From: Rhizobium nepotum 39/7
GTDB taxonomy: Bacteria > Pseudomonadota > Alphaproteobacteria > Rhizobiales > Rhizobiaceae
DNA length: 64,000 nt
NCBI RefSeq assembly: GCF_000949865.1
Contig: NZ_JWJH01000001.1
Location: 124,001 to 188,000 of the forward strand
Direction: 5' to 3'
A program made the position numbers and the translations under genes. Positions 37,794 to 46,193 of the stretch are shown here, in pieces; position 1 is the first letter of the stretch; every line of letters begins with the position of its first letter. Under the pieces are notes generated by a model. The model saw only the letters and a program-made list of their open reading frames with translations, had not been told where the DNA came from and ran no database searches.

Positions 37794-39443
37794 TCAGTCG
37801 CTGATGGAGGCGGTGTAGTAGCTGGCATAAGCCACGCCATTATACACTTCGCCCTTCAGCTTTGGTGACTGCACGTAGATCCGCTGCACGATCTGTGTTC
37901 TGGGAATGAAATAGCCCTGCTCGAGGACGTATTTCTGCAACTCGTCGAGAAGCGGGCTACGCTCATCAACGGAACCGGCCCCGGCGATCTTGTCGCGCAG
38001 CCCATTGAGCGTCGTGTCGCGGTCGTCGAGGGCGAACCAGTTCTCGCCATTATTGGCGTTGGTGAGAATGCTGGCGACGGTGCCTGCATCGATGAAGCTG
38101 CGTGTCACCTCATAGGTTGGCACGGCCGCACCGCCGAATTTGACCTTCTCACCGAAGGTGACGACATCGTAAGCGCGGATAGCGACTTTCCAGCCGATCT
38201 TGCCGAGTTGCTGGGCGATGAGTTCATCGACCGACTTCGAGGTTGCGAGATAGGGATTGGAGTGGATCGTCAGCGACAGCGGTTTGCCGTCCTTCGTCCG
38301 GATGCCGTCGGCGCCCTTCACCCAGCCGGCCTCGTCGAGCAGCTTTTCGGCCTTTGCGGGATCATAAGCGAGAAGACCGCTGTGATCGGTCGCACCCGGC
38401 ACGTTGCTCTGGATGAAGGATGTGGCGAGTTTCCAGTCCGGGGTATAGACGGTGTCGATGATTTCCTGCCGGTTAATGCCGGTCTGAAGCGCCTGACGAA
38501 CCTTCACGTCATCATAGGGAGGAAGCTTGGTGTTGACCGCCCAGCCATTCACGAAGCCGAGATAACGCGGTGTCGCGACGGTAAAGCCCTCCTCGTGCAG
38601 CGACTTCAGCTCCTGAGGCGAAGCATTGTATGCGACATCGGCCTGGCCGGACTGGACGGAGGCGACACGCAGGGAGGGTTCCAACACGAGCTTGTAGGTA
38701 ATGGAATCCAGGAAGGCCGGTCCGGTATGGCCGACGGCTGCCGGACCCCAATTGTAATCCTTGCGTTTGACCAGCTTGACGTAATCGCCTTCCTTCCAGG
38801 ATTCGACCACATAGGGGCCGCTGCCGGAGGTCTTGCTGAGGTCCGCCTGCTGGGTTGCGGGCTGCGCGATGGTCTTCGGGGAAATCAGGATCGAGCCATG
38901 ATAGCCGAGCGTCGGAATAAAGCCGAGCGTCGGCTTCTTGAAGAAGACCTTCACCGTGGTCGCGTCCACCGCCTCGGCGCGGTCATAGGTCTTGGGGAAA
39001 AGACCGATCGGGTTGATGCCTTCGTTCTTGCGGCCAGCATACCAGATGTCGAGATTGGCAACGACCGCCGATGCATCGAGAGGCGTGCCATCGGAGAAGG
39101 TCACGCCGCTTTTGAGGTGAAGTGTGAACTCGGTGGCCGTGTCATTCTGCTCCCAGCGCTCGGCAAGCCATGGGCTGACCTTGCCGTCGGCATCGACATA
39201 AAGAAGCTTGTCGGCCACATGGCCCCAGATGTGGCCCTGAAAGCTGGAAATTGCGCTATTGTTCGGGATCCAGGTATCGCCAAGTGAATCGATAAGGAAG
39301 GTGATGTCACCGCCGTTGTGCGGACTATCGGCGGCCTCAACCGGAGCAGGTCCCACCGCCGTCAGAAGCGCGAATGCGCCTGCAAGAGTGGTTGTTAGCA
39401 GACCCCGGCGAGAAAAGGGAAAAAGGGAAGAACGTACAGTCAT
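37794..39443 (-). CDS. Dipeptide-type ABC transporter substrate-binding protein
   Basis: A 549-residue periplasmic binding protein of the DppA/OppA class. Its signal peptide contains a twin arginine (FSRRGLLTTTLAGAF), so Tat export is possible. 'LAERWEQNDTATEFTLHLKSGVTFSDGTPLDASAV' is the family's conserved block near residue 100. It is the first gene of the five-gene operon binding protein - DppB - DppC - fused ATPase - LLM enzyme. The conserved element copy B lies 323 bp before the start. The ligand is not readable from sequence. Confidence 0.92.
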   Translation of the reverse strand: MTVRSSLFPFSRRGLLTTTLAGAFALLTAVGPAPVEAADSPHNGGDITFLIDSLGDTWIPNNSAISSFQGHIWGHVADKLLYVDADGKVSPWLAERWEQNDTATEFTLHLKSGVTFSDGTPLDASAVVANLDIWYAGRKNEGINPIGLFPKTYDRAEAVDATTVKVFFKKPTLGFIPTLGYHGSILISPKTIAQPATQQADLSKTSGSGPYVVESWKEGDYVKLVKRKDYNWGPAAVGHTGPAFLDSITYKLVLEPSLRVASVQSGQADVAYNASPQELKSLHEEGFTVATPRYLGFVNGWAVNTKLPPYDDVKVRQALQTGINRQEIIDTVYTPDWKLATSFIQSNVPGATDHSGLLAYDPAKAEKLLDEAGWVKGADGIRTKDGKPLSLTIHSNPYLATSKSVDELIAQQLGKIGWKVAIRAYDVVTFGEKVKFGGAAVPTYEVTRSFIDAGTVASILTNANNGENWFALDDRDTTLNGLRDKIAGAGSVDERSPLLDELQKYVLEQGYFIPRTQIVQRIYVQSPKLKGEVYNGVAYASYYTASISD

Positions 39444-39632
39444 TAAAAAAATCCTGATTGGCGAGTTATGTCTTTGTGATTTCAGGGCCACCGTTGCGCT
39501 TCACGTCTGCAAATTGCGCATACGGGAAGGCGTTCACACGACAGTCCTGCCGGTGGTTCCAATGTCCTGAAATCGGGATAAATGTGCCTGCGTGACCTCT
39601 GGGAGGGTCCGACCGATGTTACGGCGTTGCCG

Positions 39633-39698
39633 TTACTGTTCAGCCCTTGACGGCTCATTCGATCGCAGGCCGTGCTTGCTGATACATCGTGCGGTCAT
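39633..39698 (-). CDS. Possible 21-residue leader peptide
   Basis: A short frame, MTARCISKHGLRSNEPSRAE then Q and stop, has AAAGGGA seven bases before its ATG. It lies between promoter element B and the binding-protein start. Such a short frame can occur by chance; it is reported because it has a good ribosome site, sits in an unusually long leader and contains a cysteine codon, and because another leader frame is found behind element C. Confidence 0.25.
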   Translation of the reverse strand: MTARCISKHGLRSNEPSRAEQ

Positions 39699-39765
39699 GA
39701 CGCGGTCCCTTTGTTTTTGAAATTCGGATCTTGATGCATAGCGTAGCACGGTAGCCTGAAGGAGA

Positions 39766-39810
39766 AAGACCAGTTGTTCTTTTTCTATCGAATTAATGGA
39801 TTATTTTGCC
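39766..39810. promoter_or_regulatory. Conserved sulfur-island promoter element, copy B
   Basis: Begins AAGACCAGTTG, then TTCTTTTTCTA as in copies A and C. The right arm is degenerate (TGGATTA in place of TAGAAAA), so this is the weakest palindrome of the three. It differs from copy C at three of the first 22 positions. It is upstream of the dipeptide-type transporter operon. Confidence 0.58.
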
Positions 39811-39920
39811 GCAGTTTCCGAAGGTGGTAGGATCAGCTTTTCCGACGCTCGTTTCGCCCGGCGATGGGCCTTTTCGGCCGGTGTCGGAACGCGGTGGCCG
39901 TAGGTAGGCCAGCGAGACGA

Positions 39921-42230
39921 TCACCGCCCCGTTGTCTCTTTTGCAAATGTCATCTTTTCGAAAATCCGCACCGGCGGTGCTTCCCCGGCAAAACGTTCGA
40001 CCTCGACTCTGGTGATCTGCCCGGTCGAACCCTGCGCCAGTTTCGAGGTGCCGATATCGCGCGTCAAAATGTTGGGATTGCCGTGAATGCACATGGCATG
40101 TTCCGCTTGCGGGTCATGCGGTTCGAACCACGCGCCGGTTGCCAGTTGCATCACGCCGTGGCGCACATCCGTGCTCAGAACGGCTGCGGCAAGGCAGCTG
40201 CCGCGGCTGTTGAACAGTCGGACGATATCGCCATCGGCAATGCCGCGCCGGGCGGCGTCTTCGGGGTTGATGCGCACCGGTTCCCGGCTCCTGATTTTGG
40301 TGGAGCGGCTGAAAGCGCCGTAATCGAGCTGGCTGTGCAGCCGCTGATGCGGCTGGTTGCACACCAGATGCAGCGGATGGAGGGCTTCGTCTTCCGATTT
40401 CGACCTGCCGGGATACCATTGCGGATGGCCACCGCAATCGTCATAGCCGAAACCCTCGATCGTCTGCGAGAAGATTTCGATTTTTCCGGATGGGGTCTTC
40501 AGCGGGAAGGCCGAGGGGTCGTCCCGGAAGGCCCGCGCAGGCCCGCCATCATCCGGCTTGAGCGGCAGGCTTATTTCTCCACGCTCCCAGAATGTCTCGA
40601 AATCGGGAGCCTCATGCCCGCCCGCCGCCAGCGCCCCACGCGTTGTTTCATAAAGGAAGGCAAGCCATTCCCGGCTGCTGCGGTTTTCGGTGAAGGCTTC
40701 GACTTTGCCGAGGCTGCGTGCGATCTCGGAGAAGATTTCATAGTCATCGCGCGCCTCGCCAACCGGCTCGATCAGCTTTTTCATCGCGATCATCAGAGGA
40801 TCGCGGTCAGCCGCGCCAATATCGTCGCGCTCGAGTGTCGTTGTCGCCGGCAGCACGATATCGGCATGCCGCGCCGAAGATGTCCAAGCGGTCTCGTGGA
40901 CGATAATGGTTTCCGGCCTTCTGAAGGCAGCCCGCAGCCTGTTGATATCCTGATGGTGGTGAAACGGGTTGCCGCCCGCCCAGTAAACCAGCCGGATATC
41001 GGGATAGCGCATCCTCTGGCCGTTATAGTGATATTCCTCGCCCGGATTGAGCAGCATGTCGGCAATACGCGCGACCGGAATGAAATCCGCGACCGGATTT
41101 TTGAACTGGCTGAGGGTTGGCAGGGGAACGGCCAGCAGGTGCTTGCCGACATTGCCCAAAGCGCCGAGAGAATAGGAATATCCGCCGCCGTCCAGGCCCA
41201 TCTGCCCAAGCATGGCGGCCAGCACGATGCCCAGCCAGACCGGTTGCTCGCCATAATCGGCGCGCTGAAGCGAATGGCTGACGGTGATCAATGTTCTCGT
41301 GCTCGCCATGGCGCGGGAGAGTCTTTTGATCGTGTCCGTGTCGATGCCGCAAATGCCGGACGCCCATTCCGGGCTTTTCGCGACGCCATCGGTCCGACCC
41401 AGCAGGTAGTCCTCGAAACGCTGGTAGCCGACGGTGTAGCGGTCGAGAAATCCGCGATCATGCAGGCCCTCGGTGACGAGAACATGGGCAAGGCCGAGCA
41501 TCAGGGCAACATCGGTACCGGGAATGATCGGCAGCCATTCTGCGTTCAGGTCTTTTGGAAAATCGTCTTTCAGCGGGCTGATCAGCACGAAACGTGCGCC
41601 GCGTGCACGCGCGCCCTTCAACTTCTGCGGTACGACATGCACGCTATTGCCGCCGCCATGCACGTCCGTGTTCTTGATCGCCATGCCGCCGAAGGCGACG
41701 ATCAATTCGCTGCTGCGCTCGATCGCATCCCAGGTGACGCTCTTGCGGTCGAAGTGATCATAGGGTCCGAGCACATGCGGAATGATGACCATTGCCGCGC
41801 CGGAACTATAGGTATTGACGGAGCGCACATAGCCGCCAAGCACGTTCAGAAAACGGTGAACCTGGCTCTGGGCGTGATGGAAACGGCCGGCGCTCGACCA
41901 GCCATAGGATCCGCCGAATACGGCCCGGGGGCCGTGATTTGCATAAACGCGCTGAAGCTCCTTCGCGACGATATCCGCCGCCTGCGGCCAGCTGACTTCC
42001 ACATACTCATCCGCCCCCCGCATCTGCGCGTTGCCGGGCCTTCCCTCCAGCCAGCCGCGCCGGATCGCCGGACGGCGGATTCGTGCCGAGCTATCGGCGA
42101 TCGCCGGCAGATTGCCGAGCAAGGGCGAAGGGCGCGGATCGCTGGGATGCGGACGGATATCGAGCTTACCGTTGTTGTAACGGCCGGAAAACGCACCCCA
42201 GTGAGAGCTGTGGGTCCTATAATTATCCAT
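39921..42230 (-). CDS. Molybdopterin oxidoreductase, BisC/TorZ-like (biotin or methionine sulfoxide reductase type)
   Basis: A 769-residue DMSO-reductase-family enzyme. It opens with 'THSSHWGAFSGRYNNGKL', typical of BisC, and 'YGWSSAGRFHHAQSQVHRFL' (about 109-127) holds the serine expected to bind molybdenum. There is no N-terminal [4Fe-4S] cysteine motif and no Tat signal, so it should work in the cytoplasm. BisC-type enzymes reduce biotin sulfoxide and free methionine sulfoxide. It starts 18 bp after the flavoprotein gene and is probably cotranscribed with it; its electron donor is not obvious. Confidence 0.87.
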   Translation of the reverse strand: MDNYRTHSSHWGAFSGRYNNGKLDIRPHPSDPRPSPLLGNLPAIADSSARIRRPAIRRGWLEGRPGNAQMRGADEYVEVSWPQAADIVAKELQRVYANHGPRAVFGGSYGWSSAGRFHHAQSQVHRFLNVLGGYVRSVNTYSSGAAMVIIPHVLGPYDHFDRKSVTWDAIERSSELIVAFGGMAIKNTDVHGGGNSVHVVPQKLKGARARGARFVLISPLKDDFPKDLNAEWLPIIPGTDVALMLGLAHVLVTEGLHDRGFLDRYTVGYQRFEDYLLGRTDGVAKSPEWASGICGIDTDTIKRLSRAMASTRTLITVSHSLQRADYGEQPVWLGIVLAAMLGQMGLDGGGYSYSLGALGNVGKHLLAVPLPTLSQFKNPVADFIPVARIADMLLNPGEEYHYNGQRMRYPDIRLVYWAGGNPFHHHQDINRLRAAFRRPETIIVHETAWTSSARHADIVLPATTTLERDDIGAADRDPLMIAMKKLIEPVGEARDDYEIFSEIARSLGKVEAFTENRSSREWLAFLYETTRGALAAGGHEAPDFETFWERGEISLPLKPDDGGPARAFRDDPSAFPLKTPSGKIEIFSQTIEGFGYDDCGGHPQWYPGRSKSEDEALHPLHLVCNQPHQRLHSQLDYGAFSRSTKIRSREPVRINPEDAARRGIADGDIVRLFNSRGSCLAAAVLSTDVRHGVMQLATGAWFEPHDPQAEHAMCIHGNPNILTRDIGTSKLAQGSTGQITRVEVERFAGEAPPVRIFEKMTFAKETTGR

Positions 42231-42248
42231 CTGCGAAATCCCGCGTGG

Positions 42249-43655
42249 TCAGAGTGTTTCTCGGCGGCCGGGCAAGTCCTGGCTCGGCAGGATTTTGCCC
42301 GGATTCATGATACCGGCCGGATCGATGGCGTTTTTGATGACGGCCATGAGGTCCACGGCATCGCCGTGTTCCTGTCGCAGATAAGCGATCTTGCCGGTGC
42401 CGACCCCATGCTCGCCGGTGGAGGTGCCGCCGACCGAGATGGCGTGCTGCACCATCTTCTTGTTGATCGCGGCCACCTCATCGAGTTCCGTCTGGTTCGA
42501 AGGATCGACAGCGAAGACCACATGATAGTTGCCATCGCCCACATGGCCGAGAATGGCGGCGGGCACGCTGCAGTCGCGCAGCAGTTCACGGGTCCTGACG
42601 ATGCAGCCGCTCAATTCGGAGACCGGCACACATACATCGGAGGACCAGCCCTTGGCGTTCGGGCGCTGGGAAACTACGGCGTAAAACGCATTGTGACGCG
42701 CCTTCCACAGGCGGTTACGGTCTTCCGGCGCATTCGCCCATTCGAAATCCCGGCCGCCATTGTCTTCCACTATGGCGGCGACCATTTCGACCTGCTCCTG
42801 CACGCCGGCCGGCGAACCGTGGAATTCGAAGGCGAGCGTGTCTTCGACTTTGAGGGAAAGATTGGAATAAGCGTTGACGGCTTCGATCAGGCCACGGTCC
42901 ATCAATTCCATTCTGGCGACGGGAATGCCGAGCTGTACCACTGCGATGGCTGCGGCAACCGCCTGTTCGACGCTTTCGAAGGAGCAGAGTGCTGCCGAGA
43001 TGGTTTCCGGAATCCCGTAAAGTCGCAACGTCACTTCCGTGATGATGCCGAGCGTTCCTTCCGAGCCGACGAACAGTCGCGTCAGATCGTAACCTGCCGA
43101 TGACTTGCGTGCTCGTCCACCGGTGCGGATCACCTGACCAGTCGGCAAAACGACCGTCAGCGACAGGACGTTTTCACGCATGGTACCGTAGCGCACGGCA
43201 TTGGTGCCGGACGCACGCGTTGCGGCCATGCCGCCGATCGAGGCGTTGGCACCCGGATCGATCGGAAAGAACAGACCCATGTCGCGCAGGTGCGTATTCA
43301 GTTGCTCGCGTGTGACGCCGGCCTCCACCGTGCAATCGAGATCCTCGGCGCTGATACGAACGATTTTCGACATGCGTGACAGATCGACCGAGACGCCGCC
43401 GCGCACCGCCGTCAGATGTCCCTCGAGCGAGGTGCCGGTGCCGAAGGCGATGACGGGAACACCTTCAGTGGCGCAAAGCCGCACGATTTCCGCCACCTCG
43501 TCCGTGCTTTCCGCAAAAACGACGGCGTCGGGAATAGCCGGCGTATGGTGGGATTCGCCACGGCCATGCTGTTCCCGCAATGCCTGCGCGGTGGAAAAGC
43601 GTTCACCGAAACGGTTGCGCAACGCTTCTGAGAGAAAGGAAGACAGCGCGCTCAT
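42249..43655 (-). CDS. FAD-linked 2-hydroxy-acid dehydrogenase (GlcD / D-lactate dehydrogenase type)
   Basis: A 468-residue flavoprotein with an N-terminal FAD-binding PCMH domain. 'VPVIAFGTGTSLEGH' (about 65-79) binds the pyrophosphate, and 'IDPGANASIGGMAATRASGTNAVRYGTMRENV' is the second FAD block. The C-terminal substrate cap ends in 'GEHGVGTGKIAYL' and 'IMNPGKIL'. Family members oxidise D-lactate, glycolate or other D-2-hydroxy acids and pass electrons to cytochrome or quinone. GGAG precedes the start. Its pairing with a BisC-like gene is unusual. Confidence 0.88.
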   Translation of the reverse strand: MSALSSFLSEALRNRFGERFSTAQALREQHGRGESHHTPAIPDAVVFAESTDEVAEIVRLCATEGVPVIAFGTGTSLEGHLTAVRGGVSVDLSRMSKIVRISAEDLDCTVEAGVTREQLNTHLRDMGLFFPIDPGANASIGGMAATRASGTNAVRYGTMRENVLSLTVVLPTGQVIRTGGRARKSSAGYDLTRLFVGSEGTLGIITEVTLRLYGIPETISAALCSFESVEQAVAAAIAVVQLGIPVARMELMDRGLIEAVNAYSNLSLKVEDTLAFEFHGSPAGVQEQVEMVAAIVEDNGGRDFEWANAPEDRNRLWKARHNAFYAVVSQRPNAKGWSSDVCVPVSELSGCIVRTRELLRDCSVPAAILGHVGDGNYHVVFAVDPSNQTELDEVAAINKKMVQHAISVGGTSTGEHGVGTGKIAYLRQEHGDAVDLMAVIKNAIDPAGIMNPGKILPSQDLPGRRETL

Positions 43656-43739
43656 CGCTCGGCTCCGGATCTATCTGTGCGACGCCGGTTGAGAGGAAGA
43701 AACATGAGAAACTCCGCAAAAACAGTCTGGAGACAGTCG

Positions 43740-43774
43740 AAAACCGGGCGCAGCCTGATGGCAAGGAGCGCCCG
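43740..43774 (-). terminator. Rho-independent terminator after the TetR/isomerase unit
   Basis: CGGGCGC (43745-43751) pairs with GCGCCCG (43768-43774), with a nested GCC-TGAT-GGC stem in between. On the minus strand the stem is followed by GTTTTCG. It begins 14 bp after the stop of the DsbA-fold gene, so the PanE-TetR-isomerase transcript should end here and the flavoprotein-molybdoenzyme pair needs its own promoter in the remaining 84 bp. Confidence 0.65.
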
Positions 43775-43787
43775 TTTCCGGCAGGGA

Positions 43788-44390
43788 TCAGGCGACCAGT
43801 TTTTCGCCCTTGAGATGACGTTCGAGGAAGGGCAGGCTGTCCTGCCCCCAATAAAGCTCGCCCTCGTAACGGAATGTCGGAAGCCCGAACACGCCCGCCG
43901 TCTTCGCGGCCTCGTAATTGGCTTTCCAGATTGTGGCGACGTCGTCGCTTCCACCACGTTCGTCCAGCGCCGTGCCATCGAAACCGGCCCCGTCAGCGAT
44001 TGCGCGGCGGATTTTGGCGTTGCCGATGTCTTTACCGCCTTCCCAGAAGGCCTCCTGGAGCGCCTTGGTCAGCTTCAGCCAGTCCTTGCCCGCATCGATG
44101 GCGGCAATGACCATGAAGCCGGCCGGGGTGGGATCGGAAAGGGCAGAGCGGTTGTCGAAGTTCAGCGATTTGCCGCGCAGGGCAGCCCAGCGCTTCAAAT
44201 CCTTCGTCCAGTAGGCGCGGCGCGCCTCCGGGCGGTTGCGCGAATAGATCGCGCCATTATCCTCGATCAGCGGGATGACATAGGGCCGGATCGTGGCGTT
44301 CTGTTCACCGGCAAGGGCGGAGAAAGGCTCCAGCCCGAGGAAGGACCAGGGGGAGCCGATGCCGAAGAAATAGTCGATGGTCTTTGTCAT
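43788..44390 (-). CDS. DsbA-fold 2-hydroxychromene-2-carboxylate isomerase-family protein
   Basis: A 200-residue thioredoxin-fold protein of the HCCA isomerase / kappa-class GST type. 'IDYFFGIGSPWSFLGLEPF' is the N-terminal block, with Ser in place of a redox cysteine, and 'AKTAGVFGLPTFRYEGELYWGQDSLPFLERHL' is the C-terminal thioredoxin half with the cis-proline. Enzymes of this group use glutathione. The start overlaps the TetR stop as ATGA and has AGGAG upstream. Nothing here suggests naphthalene breakdown, so a general glutathione-linked role is more likely. Confidence 0.85.
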   Translation of the reverse strand: MTKTIDYFFGIGSPWSFLGLEPFSALAGEQNATIRPYVIPLIEDNGAIYSRNRPEARRAYWTKDLKRWAALRGKSLNFDNRSALSDPTPAGFMVIAAIDAGKDWLKLTKALQEAFWEGGKDIGNAKIRRAIADGAGFDGTALDERGGSDDVATIWKANYEAAKTAGVFGLPTFRYEGELYWGQDSLPFLERHLKGEKLVA

Positions 44391-44965
44391 GCCTTGTCTC
44401 CTGAGGATGTCTGGCCGGTTGCGAGATCGAACACCGAGAGCGCGCAATCCTGGGCGATGAGAACGGCATGTGGATCGCGCCCGACCGCAACCGTGGCAAG
44501 CGCGCCCTCATAAAGAAGCGAAAGATGGGAGGCGGCCTGATCCAGCCGGACCCCGGCCTTCAACATGACAGCCTCGAAGATGTCCCGCACCATCCGTTTA
44601 TGGGTTCTCGCCACGGTGACGACCCGTTCGGAATCACCATGTTCGGCGACCGCGAGTGCAAAGGCGCAGCCTCTGAATTCGGGGCTGTCCGCTTTCTCGT
44701 AAAGCCGCTCGAAAATCACCTGGATCTGGTCCCGCGGATCAATCGTCGCGGCCAGAACATCCCGCAGCGAGCGAATGACGCGGTCGTGGCGATCCTGGAG
44801 ATAGGCTGCAACGAGATGATCCTTGGACGGAAAATGTCGATAGAGAGTAGCTTTTGCGACCTTTGCTTCTTCGATGATGCGGTCGATCCCGACTGCCCGG
44901 ATACCTTCGTTGTAAAATAGCGCACCGGCGGCGGTGATAATCTGATCTGGAATGGCTTCTCTCAT
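44387..44965 (-). CDS. TetR-family transcriptional regulator
   Basis: A 192-residue regulator. The N-terminal DNA-binding domain (about 5-50) reads 'IITAAGALFYNEGIRAVGIDRIIEEAKVAKATLYRHFPSKDHLVAAYL', a full TetR signature. The rest is the all-helical ligand domain. It is cotranscribed with the DsbA-fold gene and follows the PanE-like gene by 49 bp. It may regulate this transcript, perhaps through the 12-bp palindrome at 46126-46161. Confidence 0.92.
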   Translation of the reverse strand: MREAIPDQIITAAGALFYNEGIRAVGIDRIIEEAKVAKATLYRHFPSKDHLVAAYLQDRHDRVIRSLRDVLAATIDPRDQIQVIFERLYEKADSPEFRGCAFALAVAEHGDSERVVTVARTHKRMVRDIFEAVMLKAGVRLDQAASHLSLLYEGALATVAVGRDPHAVLIAQDCALSVFDLATGQTSSGDKA

Positions 44966-45014
44966 TTTATCGCTTCAGTCTTGTGGGTTTCATGTGAGGA
45001 ACAGGCCGCACGCA

Positions 45015-46043
45015 TCATTGCACGGCGGCAAGACCGATCTTGTCGCGATCCTGGAATTGTCCGGCGAGAGACCGGATCGCGTCGAGTGGCGCCGCCTTCG
45101 CGAAACCGCCCTGCTGTGCAAGCCTGCCGGCGAGAGACTGGATGGCCTCGTTATATGGTGTCGCGATGTTGTGCAGACGCCCGAGCAGCACGATTTCCCC
45201 GTTGAGAAAATCGACCTCGCTGGAAGCACCCCGGGCGAAGCTCTGCCAGGTCGATTGCTGGCCGGGCTCGATGCCGCTGTTTTGAGCAATATTCCAGCCT
45301 GAAATGTCGATGGTACGCTCGGAAGGGGAGGCGAGATTGTATCCGGCTGCCTCAAGGGCCTGACGGGCTTCATGGACCAGCGCTTCGCCGATCGATGCCC
45401 TCTGGTCGTCCTCTCCGTCGAACAGATCCAGCGCATTGCGGACGTTGTGAAGCAGTTTTGCCGATTTCCAGCGGCGGATATCGTTGCTGGTTTCCGCAAG
45501 ATAATCGGCGCGAATAAGGTCTGCGGCGATCTCAATTGCCGTAGTGTCGGAACCGGCCGGGAAACGTCCTATGGTGACCACGCCGACTTGCGGATTGCCG
45601 GCCGCCGCAACTGCGCCCGTTTGCGTAAACCGTGCAGGGGTCAGAATGCTGGCAGCATAAACATTGGCGAAGGTCCTGAGCGCCAGCGCTTCCGTCGCCA
45701 GACCGTTCTGAAAGGTAACCAGCGGTAATCGGGCTGCCGTCGTGCCCTCTGCTCCCGATACCTGACGCCATGACCAGTCTGCCAGCGTGGCTGCCGCATC
45801 CTGGGTCTTGACGGTTAGCAGCAGGATGTCATCGAGCGTCAGTTCCGGCGGATCGGATACATCGAAGGCATTCAGCCTTATCTGCCGCGTGCCCGAGGGG
45901 CGCTGATAGCTCAAGCCGTGTTTGATGATGGAAGCGATTTGTGCACCGCGTCCGATCAAGGCGTATTCGATGCCGGAAAGCTCGAACTGTGCGGCAAGGC
46001 TCGCGCCGACCGCGCCTGCGCCAATGATAACGTATCGTGTCAC
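45015..46043 (-). CDS. PanE/ApbA-family 2-dehydropantoate reductase-like protein
   Basis: A 342-residue NADPH-dependent reductase. 'YVIIGAGAVGASLAAQFELSGIEYALIGRG' is the N-terminal Rossmann motif, and the C-terminal helical domain carries 'WKSAKLLHNVRNALDLF' (conserved Lys/Asn) and 'GASSEVDFLNGEIVLLGRLHNIATPYN'. The GTG start at 46043 has GGAGAAAAG upstream. It is probably a paralogue acting on another 2-keto acid rather than the housekeeping pantothenate enzyme, because it sits in the sulfur-linked island. A 30-codon leader frame ends in its start codon. Confidence 0.85.
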   Translation of the reverse strand: MTRYVIIGAGAVGASLAAQFELSGIEYALIGRGAQIASIIKHGLSYQRPSGTRQIRLNAFDVSDPPELTLDDILLLTVKTQDAAATLADWSWRQVSGAEGTTAARLPLVTFQNGLATEALALRTFANVYAASILTPARFTQTGAVAAAGNPQVGVVTIGRFPAGSDTTAIEIAADLIRADYLAETSNDIRRWKSAKLLHNVRNALDLFDGEDDQRASIGEALVHEARQALEAAGYNLASPSERTIDISGWNIAQNSGIEPGQQSTWQSFARGASSEVDFLNGEIVLLGRLHNIATPYNEAIQSLAGRLAQQGGFAKAAPLDAIRSLAGQFQDRDKIGLAAVQ

Positions 46044-46132
46044 CTTTTCTCCAATTCAACCGGACCGATATTGCTCCGGTATCCAACGCAGCCGCGCAGA
46101 TTGCCGGGTCGATACAGGATTTCACTCACCAT
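46040..46132 (-). CDS. 30-residue leader ORF coupled to the PanE-like gene
   Basis: The frame begins MVSEILYRPGNLRGC and ends PVELEKR. AAGGAGG stands four bases before its ATG, a strong ribosome site though closely spaced. Its TGA overlaps the GTG of the PanE-like gene (AGGTGA), so translation of the two should be coupled. Its start codon lies in the 3' arm of a perfect 12-bp hairpin (46126-46161) with the ribosome site in the loop. I do not know a family for it. It may be a regulatory leader peptide or a small protein. Confidence 0.5.
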   Translation of the reverse strand: MVSEILYRPGNLRGCVGYRSNIGPVELEKR

Positions 46133-46161
46133 CGGTCCTCCTTGAGAGCGACCGATGGTGA
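46126..46161 (-). promoter_or_regulatory. Perfect 12-bp palindrome/hairpin over the leader start
   Basis: TCACCATCGGTC (46126-46137) and GACCGATGGTGA (46150-46161) are perfect inverted repeats with a 12-base loop. In the minus-strand transcript the loop holds most of the AAGGAGG ribosome site and the 3' arm holds the leader ATG. It could block translation as RNA or be a DNA operator for the TetR protein encoded downstream; the sequence alone does not decide. Confidence 0.6.
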
Positions 46162-46193
46162 CAGCTAAACTAGGCATGAGAAGTGTTTCAAGA

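Larger units (their letters stand above)
39444..39920. other. Long 5' region of the dipeptide-type operon, 477 bp
   Basis: No established gene is present. The region carries promoter element copy B and one short frame with a ribosome site (39633-39698), both annotated separately. The end of the molybdoenzyme gene borders it on the right. The long leader between element B and the binding-protein start is unusual compared with copies A (55 bp) and C (151 bp). Confidence 0.45.

Noticed and set aside
39864-43103. A 1079-codon open frame on the plus strand
   Set aside because: It is antisense to the BisC-like and GlcD-like genes, both with clear family motifs. Long antisense frames are expected in GC-rich DNA because third positions avoid stop codons.
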